Of a DNA stretch of 64,000 nt, positions 37,511 through 46,496 are shown piece after piece. How positions within the stretch are numbered: the first letter of the stretch is position 1; every line of letters begins with the position of its first letter. Under the pieces are notes generated by a model. It was given only the letters and a program-made list of their open reading frames with translations. It searched no databases and was not told the DNA's origin. A program made the position numbers and the translations under genes. Source of the DNA: Psychrobacter celer (GTDB taxonomy: Bacteria > Pseudomonadota > Gammaproteobacteria > Pseudomonadales > Moraxellaceae); assembly GCF_016107555.1 (NCBI RefSeq), contig NZ_JABASU010000001.1, positions 62,001 to 126,000 of the forward strand, given 5' to 3'.

Positions 37511-38470
37511 TTACTGCGCCGCTTCGGTCTCTACAGCCGCATTTTCAGGGGCTTTGGTTGCGTCGGCGGTGTTTTCACCCCAGATTTTTGGGTATTTGTA
37601 GCCAGGGAATGTCTCATGCGCGTACTTTTTGAAGGCTTCTGAGTTATAGGCGTTGGTGACGTCTTCTACCCATTTTTTGCCAGTATCGGCAGACTTGATC
37701 GCTGACCAGTTGACATAAGCAAAGCTTGGCTCTTGAAACAGTGCTTCGGTCAATTTGATACCAGAGTCGGTGGCATAGTTACCATTAATCACCGCAAAAT
37801 CAACTTCATCACGGGCACGTGGCAGCTGTGCGGCTTCTAATTCGACGATATTGATGTCGTATTTGCTGTTATCCGCGATATCAGTCTTTGAGGCTGTCAA
37901 CGGATCGATATTGTCTTTTAGCGTAATCCAGCCAAGGTCGTCCATCATCACAAGGGCACGCGCAAAGTTGCTTGGATCGTTTGGTGCTGAGACACTCATA
38001 CCTTTGTAGGCTTCATCAAGGCTGGTCTTTTTACCTGAATAAAGACCAAGCGGGGCGGTCGGTACTTGGAATACCTCAACCAAATCTAGATTGTTTTCTT
38101 TTTTAAAGGTATCAAGATAAGGCTTGTGCTGGAAGATATTGATATCCAAGTCGCCTTCAGCCAGCGCCAAATTAGGACGCACATAGTCGGTAAATGCGAT
38201 GAGCTCAACGTCATAACCTTGTTCTTCTAGCGCGCCTTTGACTTGGTTACGTACCATGTCGGCAAAGTCACCTTCAGTGGTACCGATGACGATTTTGCTA
38301 TGCTCAGGATCGATATCGCTGTCTGCCGTTTGGGCTGTGGTGTTTTCAGTCGCCGTTTCTTTGTTGGCTTCTGGCGCTGATGAGTTGTTACAGCCCACCA
38401 ATACAAGCCCTGTCATACCAACGGTTGCAAAGGCAGTGGCGAACTGACGGCTGATATCTGTTAATTTCAT
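37511..38470 (-). CDS. metQ: MetQ, methionine-binding lipoprotein of an ABC importer
   Basis: A 319-residue NlpA/MetQ-family solute-binding lipoprotein. The signal peptide ends in a lipobox (GLVLVGCNN, Cys near 27), followed by an Ala/Thr/Glu linker. The mature part opens with IVIGTTEGDFADMVRNQVKG, then VELIAFTDYVRPNLALAEGD and NIFQHKPYLDTFKKENN, all typical of MetQ. It is predicted to bind methionine (or a related compound) outside the inner membrane. It is the last gene of metN-metI-metQ; a hairpin lies between metI and metQ. AAGGAAA precedes the ATG. Confidence 0.94.
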   Translation of the reverse strand: MKLTDISRQFATAFATVGMTGLVLVGCNNSSAPEANKETATENTTAQTADSDIDPEHSKIVIGTTEGDFADMVRNQVKGALEEQGYDVELIAFTDYVRPNLALAEGDLDINIFQHKPYLDTFKKENNLDLVEVFQVPTAPLGLYSGKKTSLDEAYKGMSVSAPNDPSNFARALVMMDDLGWITLKDNIDPLTASKTDIADNSKYDINIVELEAAQLPRARDEVDFAVINGNYATDSGIKLTEALFQEPSFAYVNWSAIKSADTGKKWVEDVTNAYNSEAFKKYAHETFPGYKYPKIWGENTADATKAPENAAVETEAAQ

Positions 38471-38524
38471 AAAATTTCCTTATTCGTACATGGGATTGGG
38501 TTATGTGAGTCGCGCCTGAGCATT

Positions 38525-38560
38525 AAAAAAGCAACATTCTACATAGTAATGCTGCTTTTT
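38525..38560 (-). terminator. Hairpin between metI and metQ
   Basis: On the minus strand AAAAAGCAGCATT pairs with AATGTTGCTTTTT with one mismatch and is followed by a T run. It may be a partial terminator that makes metQ expression differ from metNI, or may stabilise mRNA ends. Confidence 0.65.
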
Positions 38561-38638
38561 ATGATAAGAGCTAAGAGGATTCATTACTGCCAAAAATAAA
38601 CCGAGTCGCTGGCAATGTCAAGTATTTGCCAAAGCGGC

Positions 38639-39325
38639 TTAACGTTTGTCTAGGCGGTTGGCCAGCCAGTTACCAGACGCTTGGATAGCAATGACCATGA
38701 TCGATAGCATAATCACGATAAAAATCATCACCTCAGTTTGGTAACGATAATAACCATAACGAATGGCCAAATCGCCCAAACCGCCGCCGCCGATCATACC
38801 CGCCGCCGCAGAGTATGACAGCAAGCTGATACACAAGATAGTCACTGACAGCACCAGCCCTGAGCGCGCCTCGTTGAGCAAGACTTTGATAATGGTAAAG
38901 GGGCGAGCGCCCATCGACTCGGTGGCCTCGATGATACCGCGCGGGACTTCACGCAGGTTTTGCTCGACCAAACGGGCAAAATAAAACGAGCCGGCAATCG
39001 CAAGCACCAAAGAGGCGGCAATCGGTCCGATACCTGTACCGACGATGGCTTTGGTAAATGGACTCATCGCAATCATTAAAATCACAAACGGGAAGGCGCG
39101 CATAAAGTTGGTGATGCCGCCTAACACAGCATATAGTGTTTTATTTTGCAAAAACTGTCTATCGCTGGATAAGAATAAGAATATTCCAAATAGCCCACCG
39201 ATCAAAATGGCAACCGTCGTTGAGATACCCAGCATGATAAAGGTATCAATAAACGCAGTCACAATCTCTTTACGCAGCGCAAACAGCTTGTCGATCGAGG
39301 CGGATAGTTCCGTACCAGTTAACAT
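38639..39325 (-). CDS. metI: MetI, methionine ABC importer permease
   Basis: A 228-residue inner-membrane permease with about five helices. The EAA-type cytoplasmic loop that contacts the ATPase is visible as EVPRGIIEATESMGARPFTI followed by IKVLLNEARSG, as in MetI. TTVAILIGGLFGIFLFLSSD and NFMRAFPFVILMIAMSPFTK are also typical. It follows metN by 18 bases, so they form one transcript. GGTAGGAGA precedes the ATG. Confidence 0.95.
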   Translation of the reverse strand: MLTGTELSASIDKLFALRKEIVTAFIDTFIMLGISTTVAILIGGLFGIFLFLSSDRQFLQNKTLYAVLGGITNFMRAFPFVILMIAMSPFTKAIVGTGIGPIAASLVLAIAGSFYFARLVEQNLREVPRGIIEATESMGARPFTIIKVLLNEARSGLVLSVTILCISLLSYSAAAGMIGGGGLGDLAIRYGYYRYQTEVMIFIVIMLSIMVIAIQASGNWLANRLDKR

Positions 39326-39343
39326 ATTATTTCTCCTACCTCA

Positions 39344-40114
39344 TTAGTCCTCAACGACTAAGCCTTGGCCAATCGGGGTGGTGGCCTGAATCAGACCATC
39401 TCTTACGTCTGCAACCTCAAGCAGCTTGCCTTGGTGTAATAAGGCGGCGCGGTCGCAAAGCCTGCGAATCACACTCATCTCGTGGGTGACGATGACGATG
39501 GTCACGCCTAGCTGCTCGTTGATATCACGCAGACAGGTGAGCAAGCTACGAGTTGTCGCAGGATCGAGGGCACTGGTCGGCTCATCGGCCAGTAGCACCT
39601 TTGGACTAGGCGCTATCGCGCGGGCGATACCAACGCGCTGCTTTTGGCCGCCTGAGAGCTGCGCTGGATAGTGACCGGCGCGATCAGTCAGATCGACAAT
39701 CTCCAGGCAGTCCATGACACGCTGATGAATATCACGACGCGGATAGCCTGCGACCATCAGGTTAAAGGCTACGTTGTCAAAGACGGTGCGATTGGACATG
39801 AGATTAAACTGTTGAAATATCATACCGATATTGTGGCGCGCCACTCGTAGGTCGCTGGCTGATAAGGTGGTCAAATCAGTGCCATCGATGATGACCTGAC
39901 CTGAATCTGGACGCTCGAGCATATTGATCAGGCGCAACAAGGTGGATTTACCGGCACCAGAATAGCCCATTAGGCCAAAGATTTCACCTTGCTGGATGGA
40001 CAGTGACGTCGGCTCGACAGCAGTAAACCAGTGAGGTTTGCCATCTTTGTCTTTGATTGAGCGGTCACTTAAAAAACTTTTGGTCACATCGTTTAAGACA
40101 ATCATGTCATTCAT
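39344..40114 (-). CDS. metN: MetN, methionine ABC importer ATPase
   Basis: An ATPase of about 256 residues that energises methionine uptake. Walker A is GYSGAGKSTLLRLINMLERP, the Q-loop is MIFQQFNLMSNRTVFDNVAF, the signature is LSGGQKQRVGIARA, and Walker B is VLLADEPTSALDP. The start is uncertain: the frame runs to a GTG at 40150, with ATG codons at 40114 and 40105; alignment with E. coli MetN favours 40105 or 40114. Compared with E. coli there is an extra loop after TKSF (LSDRSIKDKDGKPHW). The C-terminal regulatory ACT-like (NIL) domain of MetN is missing or very short. Confidence 0.92.
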   Translation of the reverse strand: MNDMIVLNDVTKSFLSDRSIKDKDGKPHWFTAVEPTSLSIQQGEIFGLMGYSGAGKSTLLRLINMLERPDSGQVIIDGTDLTTLSASDLRVARHNIGMIFQQFNLMSNRTVFDNVAFNLMVAGYPRRDIHQRVMDCLEIVDLTDRAGHYPAQLSGGQKQRVGIARAIAPSPKVLLADEPTSALDPATTRSLLTCLRDINEQLGVTIVIVTHEMSVIRRLCDRAALLHQGKLLEVADVRDGLIQATTPIGQGLVVED

Positions 40115-40401
40115 GGAGGGCTCAAAATTCAATGGTTTTTTTAATGTCACAAACGCCTTGTTTTGCCTCTATCGTCATCTAAGAGGTAAAAAAACAATCG
40201 TTCATAACCCTATAATAAGGGGCGCTAATATAGCATATTGTCGGGTACTTTGGATATGCGCATCCGCGACCCGCTTATGATGAATAGTGATTAGGCGGGG
40301 GAGGCGAGGAAAAGAGGCAGATAATAAGAGCGGTTTTTGACAAGAAGACTAGATAGGCACACTTAATAGAGGAGTTTGCGCTAGCAAGATAAGAATACGT
40401 C

Positions 40402-42687
40402 CTAGTCATTTGGATGATAGTGCGGATTATGCTTGACTGGCAGTATGACCAAAAACCTTGTATGGCCATTGATGGTATCAGTGATGATACGGCCTTGATG
40501 CGCGGTGACGATTTGTGATACCAGTGATAACCCCAGCCCTGAGCCTTTGTTTTTTTGTTGCAAACGCACAAATGGGCTAAACACTTCTTTACGCTTTTCT
40601 TCAGGGATACCAGCTCCTTCGTCGATGACGGCCAGTACCGCGTATTTGGGCAGAGGACGTTCAGGCTCTGTTTTGGTTTTTTTGAGATGCTTGGTAAACA
40701 AGCCTTCTTTGCGCGGCTCGTCCATAGCCTCCCCGTCAAGCTGCGTCGCGTTTTTGCTACTAAATTTTTGGTCTTTTGGCTTTTTGCTATCATCGCTAGT
40801 GGCTGTACTATCGGCGATGGCGCTTTTTTGGCTGTGGCCATTTTTTAGCGCATTGATACCTTTGCTCATCAGACTGTCTTTGGTTTTTTGTACTGTAATG
40901 TCACTATCCGCTGCTGCCGCGTCAAGGAGAGGGGGTTGGTTACTATCAGCCTGTGCCGCGCTCTCAGGTACCGCACGCCAAATGACTTTTTTGATTTTGT
41001 CCGCAAACCCAGAGGTAAAGCGCTGATAGTCTGTCATCACAGATAGCGATGCGCGCGCGTCCTTTGGTTTAAGAGCGGTATGGTTATTGGCCGAAGCGAG
41101 AGCGTTATCATCCGTCTCCGTTGCAAGCGTGTCATCCGCCCCTACTGCAGATATCTTAATCTTATGCGTCTCGCAGCTTGGTGTTGCATCGTGGTTAGGA
41201 CGGTCAGCAGCGTTGTCGTTTGTCGTGTCGACCGCAGTGTGAGTAGCATCAGTATTATCTGCCTCATTAACGACAGCGGCCTCGTCAACGAGCGTTTCGC
41301 CGTTTTTGTAGATAGGCGGTGCAGGCAGGGCCATGACCCTCTCTGTCATGTCTGCTTCAGCCGCGGCGGTATCTGTGAGCGCGGTATCGTCGCCTTGCGC
41401 TGATGCCGCCCGGCCATCCTCTCGGGTTGGTGCCGCGGTCTCATCATAGGAGTCAAAGTCTGAGCTATTATAGTCGGCGAAACTACTGCAAATGAGGGTT
41501 TGCAGCAGGTAGTCTGGGATGCTATCGGCCTCGTCAATGGTCTGTACGCCATATAGCAGTACGGTCACTGGCGGCACCCCATGTAGCATCGCATTGGTCA
41601 ATAGATTGCGAATCAAATGGGTTAGCATAGAGGCCTGCCCATCGATGACGATGTGCTCGCCGATCAACGTCGCTTCAGGGTAATGTTGGCGCTCTTGATT
41701 GATGAGATCGTATAAATCTAGGCGCTCTACTTGCTGCAACGCATGACCTGCATCCAAGCGGCTGACCAGCAAGATGCTTTCTACCAAGTCATTGAGCCCA
41801 GACAAATCGCGATTGATGGCTTGGGCGCGTTTATCAAACTTTTCTTTGATATCAGAGGGCAGCGCGCCTGCCAGCATGTCCATCATCTCAATCTGCAAGC
41901 GAATACGCGTGATGGGTGTGCGCAGCTCATGAGAGGCGTGCGCCAGCAGTAAGTTATTGGCATCGACCAAATGCTCGATTTTTTGTGCCGCTTGGTTAAA
42001 ACCGCGCGCCAAGGAAGCAATCTCATCATTACCGCGCGCATTGACTCGCACGGTAAAATCACCATCACCCAGCTGTGTCATCTGCTGGCTCATCTGATTG
42101 ATACGCCACGTCATGGTGCGAGCAATAATCCACAAAACCCCTGCCATGATAAGCAGCAGCAATAAGGTGCCGGTAAATAGGTTCAATGCCGCAGAAAGGG
42201 CTGGTTTTTTGGGCGGTAAACGCGGTTCGTACAGCAGCGTATAGCCTGTGCTGCTATATACTTGTGCTTGCTGGGTCGTGGCGGTATCAGAAAAAGAAGG
42301 GAAAACGCGTGATAACAAAGACGGGGTTGGCGGCAGCTCTAATGGCAAATCGCTGTGGTCGGTTTGCATCAGCAAATGACCATCACTGTCATACAGACCC
42401 ATTTTGGCCTGTAAAGACTCGTCAAAAATATCAAAGCTTTTTTTGACGACCGCCAGCATAAACCGCGACTGCAAACGGTTGTCTTTGCTAATGGCGGTAT
42501 TTAGCTCATGCAAAAAAGGATCGATTTGCCCTAATATCTGAGTGGCCAATACCTCGGAGCGAATTCCCGCATCTTTATCATGGACCAGCTGGGTCAACAG
42601 CACCATCGCCACTGCAAATAAGATAAGCGCCAGCATCACACTGGCAAATAGCTTGGCAAATAAAGAGCGAAAACCCAAGTGCTGCAT
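40402..42687 (-). CDS. Sensor histidine kinase with huge insertion in its ATPase domain
   Basis: A 761-residue membrane sensor kinase, partner of the adjacent OmpR-type regulator. TM1 is at about 12-32, a periplasmic domain of about 135 residues follows, then TM2 at about 168-189, HAMP at 190-240, and the HisKA domain with phospho-accepting His253 in LLLAHASHELRTPITR. The N box is HLIRNLLTNAMLHG (357-370). The G1 box DEGAGIP does not come until 689, and G2 (KGSGLGLSLV) until about 715. Between them lie about 290 residues rich in Ala, Asp, Thr, Ser and Lys, where normal kinases have about 35. The frame is intact throughout. The overall type is RstB/PmrB-like. Confidence 0.9.
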   Translation of the reverse strand: MQHLGFRSLFAKLFASVMLALILFAVAMVLLTQLVHDKDAGIRSEVLATQILGQIDPFLHELNTAISKDNRLQSRFMLAVVKKSFDIFDESLQAKMGLYDSDGHLLMQTDHSDLPLELPPTPSLLSRVFPSFSDTATTQQAQVYSSTGYTLLYEPRLPPKKPALSAALNLFTGTLLLLLIMAGVLWIIARTMTWRINQMSQQMTQLGDGDFTVRVNARGNDEIASLARGFNQAAQKIEHLVDANNLLLAHASHELRTPITRIRLQIEMMDMLAGALPSDIKEKFDKRAQAINRDLSGLNDLVESILLVSRLDAGHALQQVERLDLYDLINQERQHYPEATLIGEHIVIDGQASMLTHLIRNLLTNAMLHGVPPVTVLLYGVQTIDEADSIPDYLLQTLICSSFADYNSSDFDSYDETAAPTREDGRAASAQGDDTALTDTAAAEADMTERVMALPAPPIYKNGETLVDEAAVVNEADNTDATHTAVDTTNDNAADRPNHDATPSCETHKIKISAVGADDTLATETDDNALASANNHTALKPKDARASLSVMTDYQRFTSGFADKIKKVIWRAVPESAAQADSNQPPLLDAAAADSDITVQKTKDSLMSKGINALKNGHSQKSAIADSTATSDDSKKPKDQKFSSKNATQLDGEAMDEPRKEGLFTKHLKKTKTEPERPLPKYAVLAVIDEGAGIPEEKRKEVFSPFVRLQQKNKGSGLGLSLVSQIVTAHQGRIITDTINGHTRFLVILPVKHNPHYHPND

Positions 42688-42785
42688 TAAACCATCTCTA
42701 TTATCAGACGTTTATAACGATTCAAAACGGTTACTATATGGTCTGCCGTTTATAGCGTGCTGCCGCTCATAATATGAGCAAAAAA

Positions 42786-43508
42786 TCAGACCTGATCAGT
42801 GGCAAATTGATAACCGACGCCGCGTACGGTGATGATACGTTTGGGCTGGCGAGGGTTGTCTTCAATCAAGGCGCGTAAACGTGAAATATGTACATCAATG
42901 GCGCGGTCGATATTGTCTGAGCTGTCATCATTTGGCATCGCCTGCCAGAGCTGCTCACGATTGAGTACTTTACCAGAATGCGTGGCAAAGTAGTGTAGTA
43001 ATTGAAACTGATGCGTGGTCAAACGTACCGGCTCATCATCAATCGTCACCTCATGACTGTCAGGAAATACGCTTAAGCGGCCAAACGTCAAGCTATCTGA
43101 CTGGCTGTCTGCTTGGTTTGGTTGCTCATGACGGCGAATCACAGCGCGGATACGAGCCAATAACTCACGCGGCTCAAAAGGCTTGGCGATATAGTCATCG
43201 GCACCCATCTCAAGGCCCAACACGCGATCTGTGGTATCACCTTTGGCCGTCAACATGATAATAGGTACCTTATTGGTCATGTTGTTTTTATTGCCACGGA
43301 TCTTTTGACAGACCTGCATACCATCCATATCGGGCAGCATCAAATCAAGCACCACCAAATCGATATCGCGCTCTTTGGTATCTAATAAGTCAAGACCTTC
43401 TTGACCAAGCCCTGCGTGATGTACGTCGTAATAATTCATGGTCAGATAGTCGCTGATCAATTCTGCTAAATCTGGATCATCTTCTATTAATAAGATCTGT
43501 TTACTCAT
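42786..43508 (-). CDS. OmpR-family response regulator
   Basis: A 240-residue response regulator. The receiver domain has IEDD near residue 9, the phospho-accepting Asp in LVVLDLMLPDMDGMQ near 55, Thr in IIMLTAKGD near 85, and Lys in DDYIAKPFEPRE near 107. The C-terminal winged helix (about 140-236, VRLTTHQFQLLHYFATHSGK to RGVGYQFAT) binds DNA. It resembles RstA-type regulators. It is the first gene of a two-gene unit with the kinase 98 bases downstream. AGAGGAT precedes the ATG. Target genes are unknown; the efflux adaptor gene upstream is a possible one. Confidence 0.95.
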   Translation of the reverse strand: MSKQILLIEDDPDLAELISDYLTMNYYDVHHAGLGQEGLDLLDTKERDIDLVVLDLMLPDMDGMQVCQKIRGNKNNMTNKVPIIMLTAKGDTTDRVLGLEMGADDYIAKPFEPRELLARIRAVIRRHEQPNQADSQSDSLTFGRLSVFPDSHEVTIDDEPVRLTTHQFQLLHYFATHSGKVLNREQLWQAMPNDDSSDNIDRAIDVHISRLRALIEDNPRQPKRIITVRGVGYQFATDQV

Positions 43509-43825
43509 GGGTTATCCTCTAGTTGTTGTTATCATGGGTCAGGCGTTTATACAGCTCTGTACAGTCATTCTGATAAATACATCAGATGCGACCGCTGTTA
43601 TGTCAAACGTCTGAATGTGTTATGTGCTATTTAAAGACATTATTTAAAGGCACTATTTAAAGGTACTATCTCGTAAATATATATACGCTTAAATACGTAT
43701 GCTTGCTGTAAACGCGCTAATAATAAAGACCGCTAATAATAAAGACATAGTGCCTAATTTTGCTGTGACAAAACAAGACAAGCTTTGTTAATGTTTCTGC
43801 ATAATGTAACTGCCAGCGTAAGCCA
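43509..43825. other. Spacer upstream of the two-component system
   Basis: 317 bases, very AT-rich, with a 13-base unit repeated about three times (43627-43670) and a 16-base perfect duplication (43715-43746). It should contain the promoter of the response-regulator gene. No gene is seen. Confidence 0.6.
43627..43746. repeat. Two short tandem repeats
   Basis: CTATTTAAAGACA, TTATTTAAAGGCA and CTATTTAAAGGTA stand in tandem (43627-43665). CGCTAATAATAAAGAC is repeated exactly twice (43715-43746). Confidence 0.8.
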
Positions 43826-45124
43826 TTAGGACACAATGACTTTTTTGCCTTTAGAATCAAGGGGTAAATCGGCCAAGCAAATCAAGCTATCATTACTGAT
43901 GCCTGCGATCAGATACTGCTGAGTGGTGGGGTTAAACTCGATCACTTCTACAGGCTGGCGCGTCAGACGCTGATCTTGTCCGATGATCCACACATTTGCC
44001 GCCAATGGCCTTAGAGGTTTGTATGGCGGTGAATGCAATTCTGTCAAGTTCACATCATGTAAAGCGCGTCTAGGCACGATAGTGCCGACATCGATTTGTC
44101 CATAGTTGACCCGCCCCGTGACCTGCATCTTAGGCAGCAGTTTTTTGCGACTGCTCTCGTTATCGATCACATTGACATGGACCAGCAGCTTTTTGGGGTG
44201 CGGGGCTTCGACCAGTTTGCTGACTTGACCGGTGAACTGATCTGTCAGCTCAGCGGTTGTAAAATTAACCGTTTGTCCTACCGATAGCTGCGGCTTTGCC
44301 TGAATAGGCACGGTTGCGACAAAGTATAGCTTGGTCTCATCAGCGATCTGCAGTAAGGACGTACGTGCAGCGAGCTGCTGTCCTGCGGCGGCATTTAACT
44401 GCGCGATCCGCCCAGCGAAGCTGGCACGCACTGTGATAAGTTGGTATGACGAATGCTTTGAGGCGTCGTCCGGTGTGTCTGTCGCAGCGTCTGCATCCGC
44501 GTCGTTTTGGCGCGGCAGCTTGGCTGAGGCAGGGTTGCTGTCGGAGGTGGCTTGGCTAGCAGAGGTAGACTTGCTATCGATGGCTGATGGCTCGGAGGCC
44601 GCGTCCTCTATGGTGGCTTGTTTTGTCTGATCCGGACGAGGTGAAGTTTTTTCAGTAGCTGGGTCTTTTGCTGCACTTTTGGTTTGCGGTGCTGCATTCT
44701 CGGTTTGTGGCGCTGAGTTGCCATCGGCCTCTGTATTTATCTCATCTGAGCGTTTGGGAGGTGTTTGACTGGTCATGTTCAGCCGTCGGACGATAAGCAA
44801 AGGCGCGTCTTTTTCGACCTGCTGACCTTCACTGACCAGTACTTGTTCGACATACAGCGGCTGGGCGGCGACAAACTGACTTTGTTTGATCGGCTGTATA
44901 TTGCCCTGTAGCCCGAGGCTGGGTTGATAGCGCGATGGTTTGATACTTAGAATATGGTCTGGCGTCATCGTCACCGTGCTATCACTGATGATCAGTGGGT
45001 TATCTACTGTCTCACTGTTTTCGGCTGTGACAGGCTCATCGGTAGGCGGGGAGGGCTGACAAGCCAGCAGCAGCAAAACGCTAAGTAAGTACGGGCTTTT
45101 TTTTAACCATTGAAAAGCTGTCAT
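43826..45124 (-). CDS. Lipoprotein HlyD/RND-type periplasmic adaptor with low-complexity insertion
   Basis: A 432-residue lipoprotein of the periplasmic adaptor (membrane fusion) class. The signal peptide ends in SVLLLLACQPSPP, with the lipobox Cys near 22. The first half of the lipoyl domain is QPLYVEQVLVSEGQQVEKDA PLLIV (about 88-111) and the second half resumes at LITVRASFAGRIAQLNAAAG (about 229), followed by the beta-barrel. Where adaptors have a coiled-coil hairpin, there are instead about 108 low-complexity residues rich in Ala, Thr, Asp, Ser and Gln. No pump or outer-membrane channel gene is adjacent. A GTG start at 45133 is also possible. Confidence 0.8.
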   Translation of the reverse strand: MTAFQWLKKSPYLLSVLLLLACQPSPPTDEPVTAENSETVDNPLIISDSTVTMTPDHILSIKPSRYQPSLGLQGNIQPIKQSQFVAAQPLYVEQVLVSEGQQVEKDAPLLIVRRLNMTSQTPPKRSDEINTEADGNSAPQTENAAPQTKSAAKDPATEKTSPRPDQTKQATIEDAASEPSAIDSKSTSASQATSDSNPASAKLPRQNDADADAATDTPDDASKHSSYQLITVRASFAGRIAQLNAAAGQQLAARTSLLQIADETKLYFVATVPIQAKPQLSVGQTVNFTTAELTDQFTGQVSKLVEAPHPKKLLVHVNVIDNESSRKKLLPKMQVTGRVNYGQIDVGTIVPRRALHDVNLTELHSPPYKPLRPLAANVWIIGQDQRLTRQPVEVIEFNPTTQQYLIAGISNDSLICLADLPLDSKGKKVIVS

Positions 45125-45893
45125 AGCAGTCACCGTTATAATCGTCGTTTTATTATATAGTGAAATCCTATGAGGTGAAACGATTGTACGCTAGCTGATT
45201 GTGCAGTGACCAAACATTGCCGGTCGTCATGCAATCATGACTGCCAAATGCTAAGCCATACAACCTGCTGATAGAAGCATGACTGGAGTATGGCTATAGG
45301 TAGCTATTTAGATAACCATTTAGGTAATTATTTGGATAGCTATTTAAGTTATTAGCTAGGAGACTGGTCAGTCTGAACATAAATTTGTTAATCACTGGAA
45401 TTGCATGAATAACTGTGCTAAAACAAACATAACAAAATATATTGATACATTTTTATCACAATCGAAAATTATTCAGCAATGTGGTAGTTGATTCTATATA
45501 ATGCAGAAATATCATGAAGTTGGTGGATTTTTTGCCCTGTTTTTATCAAAAAGTAGGATGACGATAGTTTATGGCAAAGTGCTTTAATGTTTTTTATGCA
45601 TTAAGATACCTTTATCTGGCGACACGCTAAGCACAGTGGTTGGTGGTTGGCCACCGGATTGAGCGTCAATCGATTCAGCCTTCATAAATTGCCTATCATG
45701 ACCCAGATGGCGGGGCTACTTTTGCTCAGGACTGATAAAAGCCAGATACTCATAAAAGAAAAGATAGGTCCGCTACGATATAGATAGATGGCAGAGGTCG
45801 TCTCAAGCCCATAATCAATAAATGATCAATTGAGAATACCCTAACAGCTGTGTTGATAGATCGCGTGACAAACCCATAGTCGTTCATAGGACA
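45125..45893. other. 769-base spacer before the Pil-Chp cluster
   Basis: AT-rich and non-coding. It holds four imperfect 12-base units (45305-45352) and presumably the cluster promoter, for which I find no clear boxes. The adaptor gene reads away from it on the other strand. Confidence 0.6.
45305..45352. repeat. Four imperfect tandem 12-base units
   Basis: TATTTAGATAAC, CATTTAGGTAAT, TATTTGGATAGC and TATTTAAGTTAT follow one another directly. Confidence 0.6.
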
Positions 45894-45899
45894 ATGAGA

Positions 45900-46277
45900 A
45901 TGGAAAATAATTTTGATGGCTTAAAAGTGATGGTGATTGATGATTCCAAAACCATTCGCCGTACTGCAGAAACCTTGTTACAAAAGGCGGGCTGCGAAGT
46001 TGTAACTGCTATTGATGGCTTTGATGCACTTGCAAAGATTGTCGATAACAATCCCGATATTATTTTTGTGGATATTATGATGCCACGTTTAGATGGTTAT
46101 CAAACCTGTGCTTTGATCAAAAACAACCCTGATTATGCCGACAAGCCTGTAATCATGTTGTCATCTAAAGACGGTTTGTTTGATAAAGCACGCGGCCGTA
46201 TCGTTGGCTCTGATGAGTATCTGACCAAGCCATTTAGTAAAGACGAGCTGTTTGACGCGATCAACCAATATCGCTAG
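45900..46277 (+). CDS. pilG: PilG, CheY-like response regulator of twitching motility
   Basis: A 125-residue single receiver domain. Acidic residues IDDSKTIR near 14-21, phospho-accepting Asp in IIFVDIMMPRLDGYQ near 57, Ser in VIMLSSKDGLFD near 85, and Lys in DEYLTKPFSKDEL near 108 are intact. In Pseudomonas, PilG promotes pilus extension and cAMP synthesis. ATG at 45900 is chosen because AGGA lies 8 bases upstream; the ATG at 45894 would leave too short a gap. It opens the Pil-Chp cluster; pilH follows after a 219-base spacer. Confidence 0.95.
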   Translation: MENNFDGLKVMVIDDSKTIRRTAETLLQKAGCEVVTAIDGFDALAKIVDNNPDIIFVDIMMPRLDGYQTCALIKNNPDYADKPVIMLSSKDGLFDKARGRIVGSDEYLTKPFSKDELFDAINQYR

Positions 46278-46496
46278 ACAAAGGGTCAAAATAAATGTGC
46301 CAGACTATCTTTGAGCGTGGCATATTTTGTGCAGGTTTTGATATCACGTACGGCTGTTGCTAGCCGCTTGACAACGAGTAACCACTGCGGTGAGAGGCGT
46401 GTGATCATGAGTATTTGGAGCACAGGCTTTAGCAGTTGGTCTTTATAATATATTTGAATATCCAAATGGACATCTTCGTAAATAAAGGAAAATCCT

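Noticed and set aside
40115..40401. Full family B element between metN and the sensor kinase gene
   Set aside because: Only the right-hand end is similar; a matching left end at about 174 bases could not be found.
40275..40841. 188-codon minus-strand frame at the end of the sensor kinase gene
   Set aside because: It is a shifted frame of the kinase coding sequence; the kinase frame holds the G1 and G2 boxes.
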